From JAITVM01 sp031551135 (GTDB lineage Bacteria > Bacillota > Clostridia > Lachnospirales > JAITVM01), in the NCBI GenBank assembly GCA_031551135.1, contig JAVBOA010000001.1, positions 28,392 to 92,391 on the forward strand: a stretch of DNA of 64,000 nucleotides. The letters run 5' to 3'. Shown piece by piece: positions 19,720 to 28,874 of the stretch (position 1 is its first letter; each line of letters begins with the position of its first letter). A program made the position numbers and the translations under genes. The notes below the pieces were generated by a model that searched no databases, was not told the DNA's origin, and saw only the letters and a list, made by a program, of their open reading frames with translations.

Positions 19720-21288
19720 TTAGTTTTGGACTCTTTTTAGAATAAGAAGTTTTTGACCTACCGATAAATTATACGGGGCAGTTAAATCATTAAGCTCAGC
19801 GATTTCACTTATGCTTGTATTGTACATTTTCGCTATTTCAAAAAGCGTGTCGCCCGGCTGCACTGAATAAACTGTAATACTCGAAAAACCATCCAAAAAA
19901 TCCGGATCCATCTCATTAAAATCTATTTCCGTAATCATAACCGATTCTTTTTCTTCATTTACTTGAGTATTAAAGCTCATTAAAAATCTGATTTCAACTT
20001 CTCTGCCGCTCAAAAGATTAAAGCCTATATGGTCAATATTTACATCAATATTTACATCCATGTCTTTTGATGCGCCTTTTGTCTCGATAAACTGTTTATA
20101 CGGAATAATCGAATTAAACGAGAACAGCGGTGTATTATCCGACTCTGCTACATATAAAACATTCGTCTCAATAACGCCTTCAACCATTACTTTATCATCC
20201 ATGACTTTCAATTTATCCAAATATGGTTTTCCCGCAACGCGGTAAATTTGCAGCATATCCGGCGAACCTTCGTCCAATTGAACAACTTCTTTTATCGGTG
20301 TTTGATTTTTGTTCCGGCAAACGAGTTTCGGATATTTTATCGGTATTTTATGCAGATTGAGATTTTCATTTATGATATACGCATCTTTTAAAACCTGCAA
20401 TGATTCCGTAGCGCTGACTTTAATAACAGCCATAATCGAAACTTCTATTTCCAAAACCCGGTCTTCGCCGTCCGAATCCGGCCGTATCTGAATATATTTA
20501 TCAATTGCCGAAAGGTTTACATCCGCAAACATATCTTCTCTGGCGTTGGCGACTTCAACAACACCATTAAACGGAACTTCGTTTTCAATAAACTCTATTA
20601 CGGAAAAATCATCGTCGCCTTTATAAAGCGTAGTGACTGCCAATTCTCCGTTAACCGTAATTTTTCCGTGCGCCACACGAACGTCCTTGTTCGTAATATC
20701 TACGGTACATTGCAGAACTTCACGGATATTCGGTTTTCCGGAAGGTATCAAAATTTCATCTTTTACAACAAAGCGGTCTTCTTTATTTTCCACAACTTTA
20801 TTTAAATTCAGCGATGATTTTAGGCATTGGCTTTCAGCTATATCGTCAATATCTACTATAACTTCCTTTACCTCTGAAAATTCACCGTAAACCATGATTT
20901 CAATTATCGCCCGGTAATTTATTTTTCTGTCGTTCAGCATTTTATATTCGATATTGGCGATTGTAGCCTTAACATCGCCCCACATATCTTTCGTGATTCC
21001 TTCCATATTAATAAAATCGTCTATATGTGTGGAAACATTCATGCTATGTACAGGTTTATCCAAACCTTTCGCTAAATATAAAACCGAAATGTCCAGCCTT
21101 CCCATAAAATTTATTCTGTCGTTGCTGAGCTCAACTTTGTTTATGCATACATTGGAATCGGTTTGCAATATAATAGACATATCGGGTTTTATATCCGGTA
21201 CAATTATGTCGCCTTCGAGTAAAATCTGCGAAACCTCTCTGCCGATTTTTTGATCCAAAACGATTTTTTCTTTTACAAGATTATGCAT
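19720..21288 (-). CDS. sipL: SipL-like spore coat morphogenetic protein (SPOCS + LysM)
   Basis: 522 residues. Repeated DUF3794/SPOCS-type segments fill most of the protein (for example LVKEKIVLDQKIGREVSQIL at the N-terminus; LEGDIIVPDIKPDMSIIL; LQVLKDAYII). Residues ~472-518 are a LysM module (YSVQPGDTLFEIAKMYNTSI...LSVGQKLLIL). This two-part layout and length match SipL of Clostridioides difficile, which binds the SpoIVA ATPase and anchors the coat to the forespore surface. It is therefore good evidence that the organism forms endospores. The RBS is AGGAGGA. It lies 200 bp upstream of the Veg stop and is probably monocistronic. Confidence 0.85.
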   Translation of the reverse strand: MHNLVKEKIVLDQKIGREVSQILLEGDIIVPDIKPDMSIILQTDSNVCINKVELSNDRINFMGRLDISVLYLAKGLDKPVHSMNVSTHIDDFINMEGITKDMWGDVKATIANIEYKMLNDRKINYRAIIEIMVYGEFSEVKEVIVDIDDIAESQCLKSSLNLNKVVENKEDRFVVKDEILIPSGKPNIREVLQCTVDITNKDVRVAHGKITVNGELAVTTLYKGDDDFSVIEFIENEVPFNGVVEVANAREDMFADVNLSAIDKYIQIRPDSDGEDRVLEIEVSIMAVIKVSATESLQVLKDAYIINENLNLHKIPIKYPKLVCRNKNQTPIKEVVQLDEGSPDMLQIYRVAGKPYLDKLKVMDDKVMVEGVIETNVLYVAESDNTPLFSFNSIIPYKQFIETKGASKDMDVNIDVNIDHIGFNLLSGREVEIRFLMSFNTQVNEEKESVMITEIDFNEMDPDFLDGFSSITVYSVQPGDTLFEIAKMYNTSISEIAELNDLTAPYNLSVGQKLLILKRVQN

Positions 21289-21392
21289 CTAAATCCTCCT
21301 CGCTTAATACCTCGCAATGATAATCAAGATATTTATAAGCCAATATATATTTATTATATTAACCTCAAATCCATATATTCCCAAAATAAAAA

Positions 21393-21421
21393 AAATACCT
21401 TCATCAAAAAGGTATTTTTTA
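21393..21421 (-). terminator. Terminator of veg
   Basis: AAAAAATACC-TTCATCAAAAA-GGTATTTTTT, a symmetric hairpin with T-runs on both strands, downstream of veg on the minus strand. Confidence 0.75.
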
Positions 21422-21510
21422 TAGGTTATTTCGGCAAAAAACAGCGAATTCTCCGCCGGCAAAAAATATAAATTTCTCGAACGATTGAGCATAGCTCAAA
21501 TTTTTAAATA

Positions 21511-21771
21511 TTATTCGCATAAAGTCAACATAACCGACTTTGTCAAAATATCAACATAGCTAAACGAAAGTTTCCGGCTCGGGTCTTTTCCCTCAAACAT
21601 TTCGATAATAAAAATGCTTGGATACACATTGGAAATAACTCCGTTTCCGACAAAAGATTTTTGGCGGCCTTTATTAAACTCTAATTTAACTCTGTTTCCG
21701 ATATTGTTTTTAATATGCATCTTCGTCTCAAATAAATCTTCTTTTACAAACAAAATCGCACTGTTGTCCAA
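21511..21771 (-). CDS. veg: Veg family protein
   Basis: 86 residues, matching the small Veg (DUF1021) family that in Bacillus subtilis promotes biofilm matrix gene expression and affects germination. Shared core: GNRVKLEFNKGRQKSFVGNG, VYPSIFII, FSYVDILTKSVMLTL. The start is taken as TTG 21771, giving MDNSAILF. A MITE terminus remnant (ATACTATTTCC) begins only three bases upstream, so the native N-terminus or promoter may have been altered. ATG at residue 18 would remove only poorly conserved sequence. Confidence 0.85.
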   Translation of the reverse strand: MDNSAILFVKEDLFETKMHIKNNIGNRVKLEFNKGRQKSFVGNGVISNVYPSIFIIEMFEGKDPSRKLSFSYVDILTKSVMLTLCE

Positions 21772-21773
21772 TT

Positions 21774-21790
21774 AATACTATTTCCAATCA
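21774..21790. repeat. MITE terminus remnant upstream of veg
   Basis: ATACTATTTCCAATCAG matches one end of the palindromic family; the partner end is not found. It abuts the veg start codon. Confidence 0.45.
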
Positions 21791-21870
21791 GAAACATTTT
21801 TTTCAGACCGGAAATTGTATAAAACAACAGTTTTCACCTGCCTTTCAAAAAACTGCAATAGATAGCGAAA

Positions 21871-22395
21871 TTAAAATAATTTTATTTCACCAAAAGGAAA
21901 CCATTTTAAAAGCACTTTACCAACAATTTGGTCTTTATCAACAACACCCATATATCTGCTGTCATAACTAAGCTCGCGGTTATCGCCCATTACAAAAAAT
22001 TTATTTTCTCCCAAAACTGTTTCTTGTAAATTAAAATCCACGTTTACAGATACGTAATTTTCATCTAAAAGTATGTTATTGATATAAACTAATCCGTTTT
22101 CTATTCTGATTTTGTCGTTGGGTACAGCGATAGCTCTTTTTAGAATAGAATGCTGTTTACCGTCTTCTACAATGTTGCACACAATTATGTCAGAATTTTT
22201 TACATCACCAAATAAAGCTGATATTCTGGAAATTAACACCCTATCTCCAGAAAAAAAAGTTGACTCCATAGAACGGCCGTCTATTTTCAGCGGCCAACAA
22301 AAAACAAACAAGAAAGTAACGATAATAACCGCCTCTACTAAAGATTGTAACCATTCCATGAAGATTTTATTCATATACATAAACATCAAATCCAA
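21871..22395 (-). CDS. lepB: Signal peptidase I
   Basis: 174 residues, type I leader peptidase (S26). An N-terminal membrane segment at ~15-36 is followed by GRSMESTF with catalytic Ser42, SILKRAIAVPNDKI with general-base Lys86, and the family box FVMGDNRELSYDSRYMG. It cleaves signal peptides from exported proteins at the outer face of the membrane, a natural companion to the many secreted proteins here. The start is ambiguous: TTG 22395, ATG 22386 or ATG 22380, with only a weak GGAT-like RBS. Family length argues for a start in this cluster. Confidence 0.93.
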   Translation of the reverse strand: MDLMFMYMNKIFMEWLQSLVEAVIIVTFLFVFCWPLKIDGRSMESTFFSGDRVLISRISALFGDVKNSDIIVCNIVEDGKQHSILKRAIAVPNDKIRIENGLVYINNILLDENYVSVNVDFNLQETVLGENKFFVMGDNRELSYDSRYMGVVDKDQIVGKVLLKWFPFGEIKLF

Positions 22396-22421
22396 TCTAA
22401 ATGAATATTACAATTTAGCGG

Positions 22422-23288
22422 TTATGCAATTGTATTTCTTAAACAACCAATATTCTCTACAACACATTCTACAACATCGCCGGGTTTTAGAAAGCGCGGC
22501 GGATCAAACCCCTGTCCGACACCGCTTGGCGTTCCTGTTGCAATAATATCGCCCGGATAAAGCTCCATTCCTTCGGATAATTGCGAAATAACAAAAGGAA
22601 TGTTAAATATCATATTTTTTGTATTGGAAGATTGCCGGAGTTCGCCGTTTACATAAGACGAAATTTCCAGCTCCAGCGGCAAAGAAAATTCATCCGCAGT
22701 AACAATCCAAGGCCCTATAGGGCAGTTTTTGTCCAAAGATTTTCCTCTGAACCATTGTGTATGTGACTTCTGTATATCTCTGGCGGAAATATCGTTTAAA
22801 ATCGTGTAGCCGAAAACATATTCATAAGCGTCATCATATGATATACCTTTAGCGTTTTTCCCGATAATAACGGCTAATTCCACTTCGTAGTCAAGTTTCG
22901 ATGTAATCTCGGAATGTGATAAAACACAGCCTTCCGGCTCCACAGCAGGGTATGCCGATTTTGTAAAATAAACGGGTTTATCCGCTTCAGCAGAAAATCC
23001 GGTAAAATTAGCCATCTCCTGAATATGTTCCGAATAATTTTTACCAAGGCAAATAACATTTCTAAACGGATAAGGAATCGGTGACAATAGCTTTAATTTA
23101 TCTAAACCTATACCATCATGCGAGTCGATTTCAGAATAAATTTGGTCTAGGACTTCTTTATTTTGAAGATTAAGAAATTCCAACATAGAATATTCTTTAT
23201 CAAAAAACATTCGAAAAGGAACAACAGATTCATTTTTTAATACGCCTGAAAAAATTTTGTCTTCATAAACGCAGGTCACAAGCTTCAT
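22422..23288 (-). CDS. Fumarylacetoacetate hydrolase (FAH) family enzyme
   Basis: 288 residues. A short N-terminal domain precedes the FAH fold with NVICLGKNYSEHIQEM, the metal-binding E..E..D pattern around LDYEVELAVIIGK, YTILNDISARDIQ, the active-site loop TQWFRGKSLDKNCPIGP, and DIIATGTPSGVG. Members are Mg-dependent C-C hydrolases or isomerases of 2-keto acids, or oxaloacetate tautomerase/decarboxylase-type enzymes; the substrate cannot be read from sequence. Preceded by AAGGAGGGAAA and transcribed ahead of signal peptidase with a 26-bp gap, so the two may be co-transcribed. Confidence 0.9.
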   Translation of the reverse strand: MKLVTCVYEDKIFSGVLKNESVVPFRMFFDKEYSMLEFLNLQNKEVLDQIYSEIDSHDGIGLDKLKLLSPIPYPFRNVICLGKNYSEHIQEMANFTGFSAEADKPVYFTKSAYPAVEPEGCVLSHSEITSKLDYEVELAVIIGKNAKGISYDDAYEYVFGYTILNDISARDIQKSHTQWFRGKSLDKNCPIGPWIVTADEFSLPLELEISSYVNGELRQSSNTKNMIFNIPFVISQLSEGMELYPGDIIATGTPSGVGQGFDPPRFLKPGDVVECVVENIGCLRNTIA

Positions 23289-23333
23289 TTTTTCCCTCCT
23301 TATAAAATTGCGAAAATCTTGTTACAGTAACTT

Positions 23334-23377
23334 ATACTATTTTCATTTTTTTCTATCCTTTATAATGAAAATAGTAT
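23334..23377. repeat. Short (44-bp) MITE derivative
   Basis: ATACTATTTTCATT joins almost directly to TTTCTATCC...AATGAAAATAGTAT. Only the two termini of the full element remain. Similar short forms occur at 32270, 41053 and 48166. Confidence 0.85.
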
Positions 23378-23836
23378 TATAGTTTCAATTCCAAAAAAAT
23401 AGAGATAGTTTAAAAAATTTCAAACAGAATAAAAATTCACAAAATATTTTATATGAAAACCAAATATTGTAATTTGGTATAATAATCAGAGATTAAAATT
23501 TAATATATTTGTAATTTATAAATAATAATTTTTTAAATTGAAAAATTCTAACAAATTTATTATAATACAGAATTAACATATTTTAAACAAAATGATTAGT
23601 AAAAAATTTATTAAAATATTTTCAAATATATTAAGAATAATAAACATTTTGCCGAACACAGCCCCTTATATATTAAATAAAACGGTCTAAAAAAAGATTC
23701 TTTTTCCTTTTTAGTTATAATGCATGAAAAATTTTGTAAATTCATCAAAATTATTGTAAAAAAATCCATATTCAACTATATGTCAAATACGGATTGTCTT
23801 TTCAAAGAATATTTTTTGTCTTTGTTTATAAAAAAT
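23378..23836. other. Gene-free AT-rich interval
   Basis: 460 bp of very AT-rich sequence between the MITE and the GH18 gene. No ORF with an RBS, RNA gene or clear terminator was seen, apart from an imperfect AAAAAGATTCTTTTT palindrome near 23692-23706. Confidence 0.5.
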
Positions 23837-25543
23837 TTAATTGTTCAGATATTTTTCAATAATACTAAAAGTATTTTCGGTTTCGAGACCGCGCACCCAC
23901 GAGCTTACGCCCGCAAGATTATATTTTTTAAACAGAATCATTTTTTCTTCCAAAGAGCGGTCATCTTCAAGCCAAGTTCTGTATATAACAGCTTGACCGC
24001 CTTCCTCTTCACTGAATTCCGAATAATTCAGCTTTAAAGATTCATCCCAGTTAAACTGAGCGTTTTTATCTTCGAAAAATTTTCTTGCCATCTTCGGCCC
24101 TCTCGAATCTAAAACTTTACTGTTTTTCCAAATTCTCGAATAAAGAGGAATCCCCATTATGATTTTTTCCGGCGGAACTTCTTCCATTGTATCAAGAAGC
24201 CCTTTTTCCACAAAACCATAAGATGCAACAGGCCCTGCCTCGCCCGTGGCGTTTGTATATTCATCATATGTCATTACGCATAAATAATCCATAAAATCTA
24301 TTGCTGCTGCACGGTTATAATGTTTTGTATATGTCGGAACATACATATCGACAGATAAAACAAGATTGTTTTCACGCATCAGCGGGTATAACTCGCGCAA
24401 AAACTGTATATAATCAGGAGCAATATCTTCGGAAACACGTTCGAAATCCAGATTAATTCCATCCAATTGGTACAGAGCGCAGTAATCCAATAATTGGTCA
24501 ATTACATATCCCCGCACCTCAGAATCTTTTAATACTACCGACGCAATCGTATTTTTTTCATCCGCAATCAAAGCCCACACTTGTACGCCTTTTGCATGCG
24601 CATTTTCAACATACCCTATATCTCCGACTTCAATTATTGTTCCATCCAATTTTTCTTCGTCAAATTTAAACCAAGTAGGCGAAAGAACGTCTACACCCGC
24701 CGGTATATTCATTTTTGCTTCCGTTCTATTAGCTTCTTTTATTGTAATCATATCCCACAAGAGATTGATTTTTCCATCTATTGGATTTGTCAGAGGGGGC
24801 AGTTCTTCGGATTTTTTTTCAGTTCCTTTTTCATCTGTGAAATTTGTAAGCTTCTTTGTTTCGATATAGCCAATCAAACCCTTTTGTGTACGTACTTTTG
24901 TAAATCTATCATCTTCCTCAAAAACCACGACCTTTTCCGGTTCCATTTTTTCCAAAACAGGAGACTTTATGTCAGGCTCATATCTTAAATTCGTTTTCTG
25001 TGTAATTTCAGCAAATTGTTTGTCTTTTTCTTTTTGCTCAACAGTAAGTAAATTATATTCATCATTGTATTTTATGTCTACGTTATAAAATGAATTCAAG
25101 AAACTAATCGGAAGATATGCCGTTTCGTTTTGTGCAATAAAAGGAGTTTTAAATTCTTCTTCTTTTCGGTTTACAGACCAAGTATTTTCATCTATTCCTA
25201 CCCTAATAACCCTCGCGCCCGTCGTTATTGTTACCTTTCTGATTGCATTTTCCCATAAAATATATTCGTCAAAATATTTTTTTACAAACTCTACAGGCAA
25301 ATAAGCCTCATTGTTTTTTACTATAGCCGGTTTTACAAGTTCCTTACGTTCGTCCTCCATTATTACTCCGACTTCTTCTTGGTTCAAATCCGAATAGTAT
25401 TTATAAAAAGGAACTTTTTTATTGTTTGGCATAAAAAAATAAATAAATATATATGTCGCTATGCCAAGTGTAAGTAAAGAAATGAATAAAACAATAATTA
25501 CATTGCTGCTAACTTTCGGCTTTTTTTTCTGTGACATCTTCAA
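23837..25543 (-). CDS. Membrane-anchored GH18 glycosidase with stalk and SH3 domains
   Basis: 568 residues. Residues ~13-33 are a signal anchor after a Lys-rich cytoplasmic start. Next come a copper-amine-oxidase-N/stalk domain (~55-165; AYLPVEFVKKYF, AYLPISFLNSFY), an SH3b domain (~175-235; LRYEPDIKSPVLEKM, GLIGYIETKKL), and a glycoside hydrolase 18 barrel (~255-565). The GH18 signature DGINLDFE supplies the catalytic acid, so the enzyme should be active. Related Firmicute proteins (YdhD/SleL-like) cleave N-acetylglucosamine linkages in peptidoglycan, some in spore cortex. It is a separate transcription unit facing the hydrogenase operon. The substrate is inferred to be wall glycan. Confidence 0.85.
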   Translation of the reverse strand: MKMSQKKKPKVSSNVIIVLFISLLTLGIATYIFIYFFMPNNKKVPFYKYYSDLNQEEVGVIMEDERKELVKPAIVKNNEAYLPVEFVKKYFDEYILWENAIRKVTITTGARVIRVGIDENTWSVNRKEEEFKTPFIAQNETAYLPISFLNSFYNVDIKYNDEYNLLTVEQKEKDKQFAEITQKTNLRYEPDIKSPVLEKMEPEKVVVFEEDDRFTKVRTQKGLIGYIETKKLTNFTDEKGTEKKSEELPPLTNPIDGKINLLWDMITIKEANRTEAKMNIPAGVDVLSPTWFKFDEEKLDGTIIEVGDIGYVENAHAKGVQVWALIADEKNTIASVVLKDSEVRGYVIDQLLDYCALYQLDGINLDFERVSEDIAPDYIQFLRELYPLMRENNLVLSVDMYVPTYTKHYNRAAAIDFMDYLCVMTYDEYTNATGEAGPVASYGFVEKGLLDTMEEVPPEKIIMGIPLYSRIWKNSKVLDSRGPKMARKFFEDKNAQFNWDESLKLNYSEFSEEEGGQAVIYRTWLEDDRSLEEKMILFKKYNLAGVSSWVRGLETENTFSIIEKYLNN

Positions 25544-25859
25544 CCTCCATATATTTACGTTTCAATTGTCCTAAAACTATAATTAATCAATATTAAGTCA
25601 AATTTTCTGATATTTCGAATTATTATAACATAATTTTAATTACAATCCAGTTAATTATTGATTATTATATAACATTTTTTAATATATTTATATATTTTGA
25701 AAGATAATAGAAGTTTTTTTCTGTAATTTGAATCGTTAAAATTTTACTTTGTACAATTTTTATTATTTGTTATTTTTAATATATTCAAAAGCCGATAACT
25801 ATGTTAGAATGAATTTGTTGTATTAAATATTTCCTGACGAAAAAGATATATCTGATTCG

Positions 25860-25996
25860 CAAGGTTGCCAGCGCAGATTTGGAGCTTATCAAATTTGCCT
25901 AATATTTTTTCTTTTTAAAGAGCCTGCTTTTTAAAGAGATAAATCGGACGCATGCCTTTTCGGATTTTTTAGAAATCTTTTTGGCATGTTTTTTGT
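25860..25996 (+). promoter_or_regulatory. Structured leader ahead of the hyd maturation operon
   Basis: Two hairpins precede the regulator RBS: GCAGATTTG...CAAATTTGC (~25874-25906) and CATGCC...GGCATG followed by TTTTTTG (~25953-25994). The second resembles an intrinsic terminator placed just before AAAGGAGG, as in an attenuator. No known riboswitch class was recognised. 25544-25859 is AT-rich with nothing seen. Confidence 0.4.
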
Positions 25997-26016
25997 TTGT
26001 AAAGGAGGTTTTTCAT

Positions 26017-26265
26017 TTGAAAAAAATAGCCGTTATTTCAGCCATTCTGGAAGGCAAAAATGAAAATCATATAAAATTCAACGAAACGGTATCCGAACAC
26101 AGAAAAATTATTAGAGGCAGAATGGGTTTGCCGTTTGACGATATAGCCGTTATTTCTATAACCGTCATCGCAACCCTCGACGAAATCAATTCTTTTACAG
26201 GAAAATTAGGCAAAATACCTAATGTTACCGTAAAAACCGCGATATCTCAAAAAAATGTTGATTAA
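26017..26265 (+). CDS. TM1266-type iron-only hydrogenase system regulator
   Basis: 82 residues, starting at TTG 26017 with AAAGGAGG 8 nt upstream; the longer frame from 25981 runs through the RBS. The small ferredoxin-like/ACT-like fold is typical of the putative regulator found beside [FeFe]-hydrogenase maturation genes (IAVISAILE, NETVSEHRKIIRGRMGLPF, ISITVIATLDEINSFTGKLG). It is followed after 38 bp by hydG. Context and length match the family, but its biochemical role is not established. Confidence 0.85.
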   Translation: MKKIAVISAILEGKNENHIKFNETVSEHRKIIRGRMGLPFDDIAVISITVIATLDEINSFTGKLGKIPNVTVKTAISQKNVD

Positions 26266-26303
26266 AATTAAGATTTTTAAAACTAAGCAGAAAGAGTGAT
26301 TAT

Positions 26304-27686
26304 ATGACTACGAAATTTTTTATTGACAATGAAATGATTGAAAAATTGCTGGAAGACGCTAAAAACGCAAGTGAATCCGAAATAAACGAAATACTGCAAA
26401 AAGCCGAAAATTTTCAAGGCCTCACCGAATACGAAGTTGCTGTTTTAATAAATTTAGAAGATAAAAAATATTTGGAACGAATTTTTTCAATAGCAAAAAA
26501 AATAAAACAAAATATCTACGGAGAACGGGTTGTAATGTTCGCGCCGATTTATGTAAGCGATTATTGCATTAATAAATGCGAATACTGCGGATTTAGATGC
26601 GATAATAAATTCGACCGCAAAAAGCTGAATATGGACGAATTGCGTGAAGAAGTACGTTTGCTTGAAAAAATGGGTCACAAACGGCTTGCTTTGGAGGCCG
26701 GCGAACATCCGTCAACTAATCCGATTGAATATATTTTGGAATGTATTGACACGATTTACAATATGAAATTTGAAAACGGCGAAATCCGACGCATTAATGT
26801 TAATATCGCCGCAACTACCGTTGAAAATTATAAAAAACTAAAAGATATAGAAATCGGGACTTATATCCTGTTTCAGGAAACTTATCATAAAGAAACTTAC
26901 GAACGTGTTCATATATCAGGCCCGAAAAAAGATTATTTTTATCATACAACAGCTTTTGACCGTGCTATGGAAGCCGGAATCGAGGATGTCGGCGGCGGCG
27001 CACTCTTTGGGCTTTATGATTACCGCTATGAAGTTTTGGGGCTTATGATTCATAATAAGCATCTCGAAGAAAGTTTCGGCGTAGGATTCCACACAATCTC
27101 CGTTCCGAGACTTTGCGAAGCCGAAGGCGTTAGCCGTGAAAATTATAAATATTTGATAAATGACGAAGAATTTAAAAAAATCGTAGCCGTTTTACGTTTG
27201 GCTGTTCCGTATACCGGAATAATTATTTCGACTCGTGAAACAAAAGAAATGCGTGCGGAATTGATAAACCTCGGAGTTTCGCAAATCAGCGCGGGTTCGG
27301 CGGTAGAAGTCGGCGGTTATACCCTGCGTGAAAAGAAAGGCTCTCAATTCACCGTTGCTGATGAAAGACCTGCAAGAGATGTAATTTATTGGCTTATGCA
27401 GGAAAATTTGATTCCTAGTTTTTGTACGGCTTGCTACCGAATGGGGCGCACCGGCGACCGTTTTATGCAGCTTGCGAAAACCGGCAATATAAAAAATGTC
27501 TGTCTCCCGAATGCGATTATGAGTTTAAAAGAATTTTCTTTGGATTACGGCGATAAAGAATTCAGTGAGCTTGCGGATAAAATAATAAAAGATAAAATTA
27601 ACGATATCGGCAATCCGAAAATTTTGGAGACCACGAAAGAAAATCTTCAGAAATTAGAAAATGGCGAAAGGGATTTGTTTTTATAA
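26304..27686 (+). CDS. hydG: [FeFe]-hydrogenase maturase HydG, radical SAM tyrosine lyase
   Basis: 460 residues, standard length. It splits tyrosine to p-cresol and dehydroglycine and delivers CO and cyanide to the H-cluster precursor. The radical-SAM [4Fe-4S] motif CINKCEYC (CX3CX2C) follows VSDY near residue 90. The auxiliary-cluster motif FCTACYRMG...NIKNVC near the C-terminus is exactly CX2CX22C. RLALEAGEHP and ISAGSAVEVGGY are also typical of HydG. It is directly joined to hydE (stop TAA at 27684-27686, next ATG at 27687), so translation is coupled. hydF and the hydrogenase itself must lie elsewhere. Confidence 0.96.
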   Translation: MTTKFFIDNEMIEKLLEDAKNASESEINEILQKAENFQGLTEYEVAVLINLEDKKYLERIFSIAKKIKQNIYGERVVMFAPIYVSDYCINKCEYCGFRCDNKFDRKKLNMDELREEVRLLEKMGHKRLALEAGEHPSTNPIEYILECIDTIYNMKFENGEIRRINVNIAATTVENYKKLKDIEIGTYILFQETYHKETYERVHISGPKKDYFYHTTAFDRAMEAGIEDVGGGALFGLYDYRYEVLGLMIHNKHLEESFGVGFHTISVPRLCEAEGVSRENYKYLINDEEFKKIVAVLRLAVPYTGIIISTRETKEMRAELINLGVSQISAGSAVEVGGYTLREKKGSQFTVADERPARDVIYWLMQENLIPSFCTACYRMGRTGDRFMQLAKTGNIKNVCLPNAIMSLKEFSLDYGDKEFSELADKIIKDKINDIGNPKILETTKENLQKLENGERDLFL

Positions 27687-28700
27687 ATGAAAATATCTAC
27701 ACTGAGTAAAGATCAGCTTGCTTTATTAATCAAACTCCTAATCGGTAATGATAATCAGGATTTATTTAGAGAAGCCGACAAAGCCCGCCGTGAAGTTTAC
27801 GGCGATTCGGTTTATCTGCGTGGGCTGATCGAAATTTCGAATTATTGTAAATCCGATTGCTATTATTGCGGAATTTCCTGCACAAACAAAAATGTAAACC
27901 GCTACCGCCTCAGCAAAAAAGAAATTCTTTCATGCTGCAAGAATGGATATAATCTGGGGTTTAGGACATTTGTTATGCAGGGCGGCGAAGATAATTTCTA
28001 TAATGATGAGGTTTTTTGCGATATTATTTATACTATCAGAAATACTTATCCCGATTGCGCAATAACTTTAAGCGTCGGCGAAAAATCATATTCGACTTAT
28101 AAAAAATATTTTGAAAGCGGCGCAAACCGTTATTTATTGCGGCACGAAACCGCCAACGCCGAACATTTCGCCATGCTTCACCCAAAAAATCAAACCTTCG
28201 AAAACCGCCGCCGCTGTCTTTTTGATTTAAAAGAAATCGGATTTCAGGTCGGTGCGGGTTTTATGGTCGGCTCGCCTTTTCAAAAAATCGAATATCTTGT
28301 AGAAGATTTATTTTTTTTGAAAGAGCTATCGCCGCAAATGGTCGGAATCGGTCCTTTTATTCCTCAAAAAGATACACGCTTCAAGGATTTTAAAAGCGGC
28401 TCTTTGGAGCTTACTTTAATTATGATTTCGCTTACAAGATTAATGCTGCCGAATGCCCTGATTCCTTCCACAACCGCTTTAGGCTCTATCGCTAAAAACG
28501 GACGTGAGCTTGGCTTGCAAGCAGGCGCAAATATTGTAATGCCGAATCTTTCGCCGCAAGAAAAACGAAAAGATTACGCACTCTATGATAATAAGGCTTT
28601 TTCCGGCTCGGAAGCCGCCGAAGGCTTGGAGATTTTGAAAAAGCAAATCCTAAATGCCGGATATAGAACCGATATGAGCCGCGGCGATTATGCAAAATAA
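27687..28700 (+). CDS. hydE: [FeFe]-hydrogenase maturase HydE, radical SAM
   Basis: 337 residues. It acts with HydG and HydF in building the H-cluster, making the dithiomethylamine bridge or its precursor. The radical-SAM motif is CKSDCYYC (CX3CX2C) at ~53-60, with VYLRGLIEISNYC before it and FRTFVMQGGED after. GAGFMVGSPF and IGPFIPQKDTRF are family motifs. The stop TAA at 28698-28700 uses the first A of the adjoining MITE (28700-28813). The C-terminus (YRTDMSRGDYAK) looks full length, so the insertion regenerated a stop rather than truncating the protein. Confidence 0.95.
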   Translation: MKISTLSKDQLALLIKLLIGNDNQDLFREADKARREVYGDSVYLRGLIEISNYCKSDCYYCGISCTNKNVNRYRLSKKEILSCCKNGYNLGFRTFVMQGGEDNFYNDEVFCDIIYTIRNTYPDCAITLSVGEKSYSTYKKYFESGANRYLLRHETANAEHFAMLHPKNQTFENRRRCLFDLKEIGFQVGAGFMVGSPFQKIEYLVEDLFFLKELSPQMVGIGPFIPQKDTRFKDFKSGSLELTLIMISLTRLMLPNALIPSTTALGSIAKNGRELGLQAGANIVMPNLSPQEKRKDYALYDNKAFSGSEAAEGLEILKKQILNAGYRTDMSRGDYAK

Positions 28701-28813
28701 TACTATTTTCATTTTGATAAGTAGAAAAAAATTTTTCACAGCGGAGCGTTTCGCGCAATGTTTCTAGCGCGAAATGAAATATTTTTTTCTATCCTTTATA
28801 TTGAAAATATTAT
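28700..28813. repeat. MITE-like palindromic repeat fused to the hydE stop
   Basis: A 114-bp copy with left end ATACTATTTTCATTTTGATA, internal TTTCACAGCGGAGCGTTTCG, GCGCGAAATGAAA arm, and a slightly decayed right end GAAAATATTAT. Its first A completes the hydE TAA. Confidence 0.88.
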
Positions 28814-28830
28814 AAGATTTAACCCATATA

Positions 28831-28870
28831 AAAAACGCTATCATCCGAAAAAAAAATCGATAGCGTTTTT
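28831..28870. terminator. Bidirectional terminator between hydE and DUF975 genes
   Basis: AAAACGCTATC...GATAGCGTTTTTTT. It sits between converging genes with T-runs for both strands. Confidence 0.85.
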
Positions 28871-28874
28871 TTAA

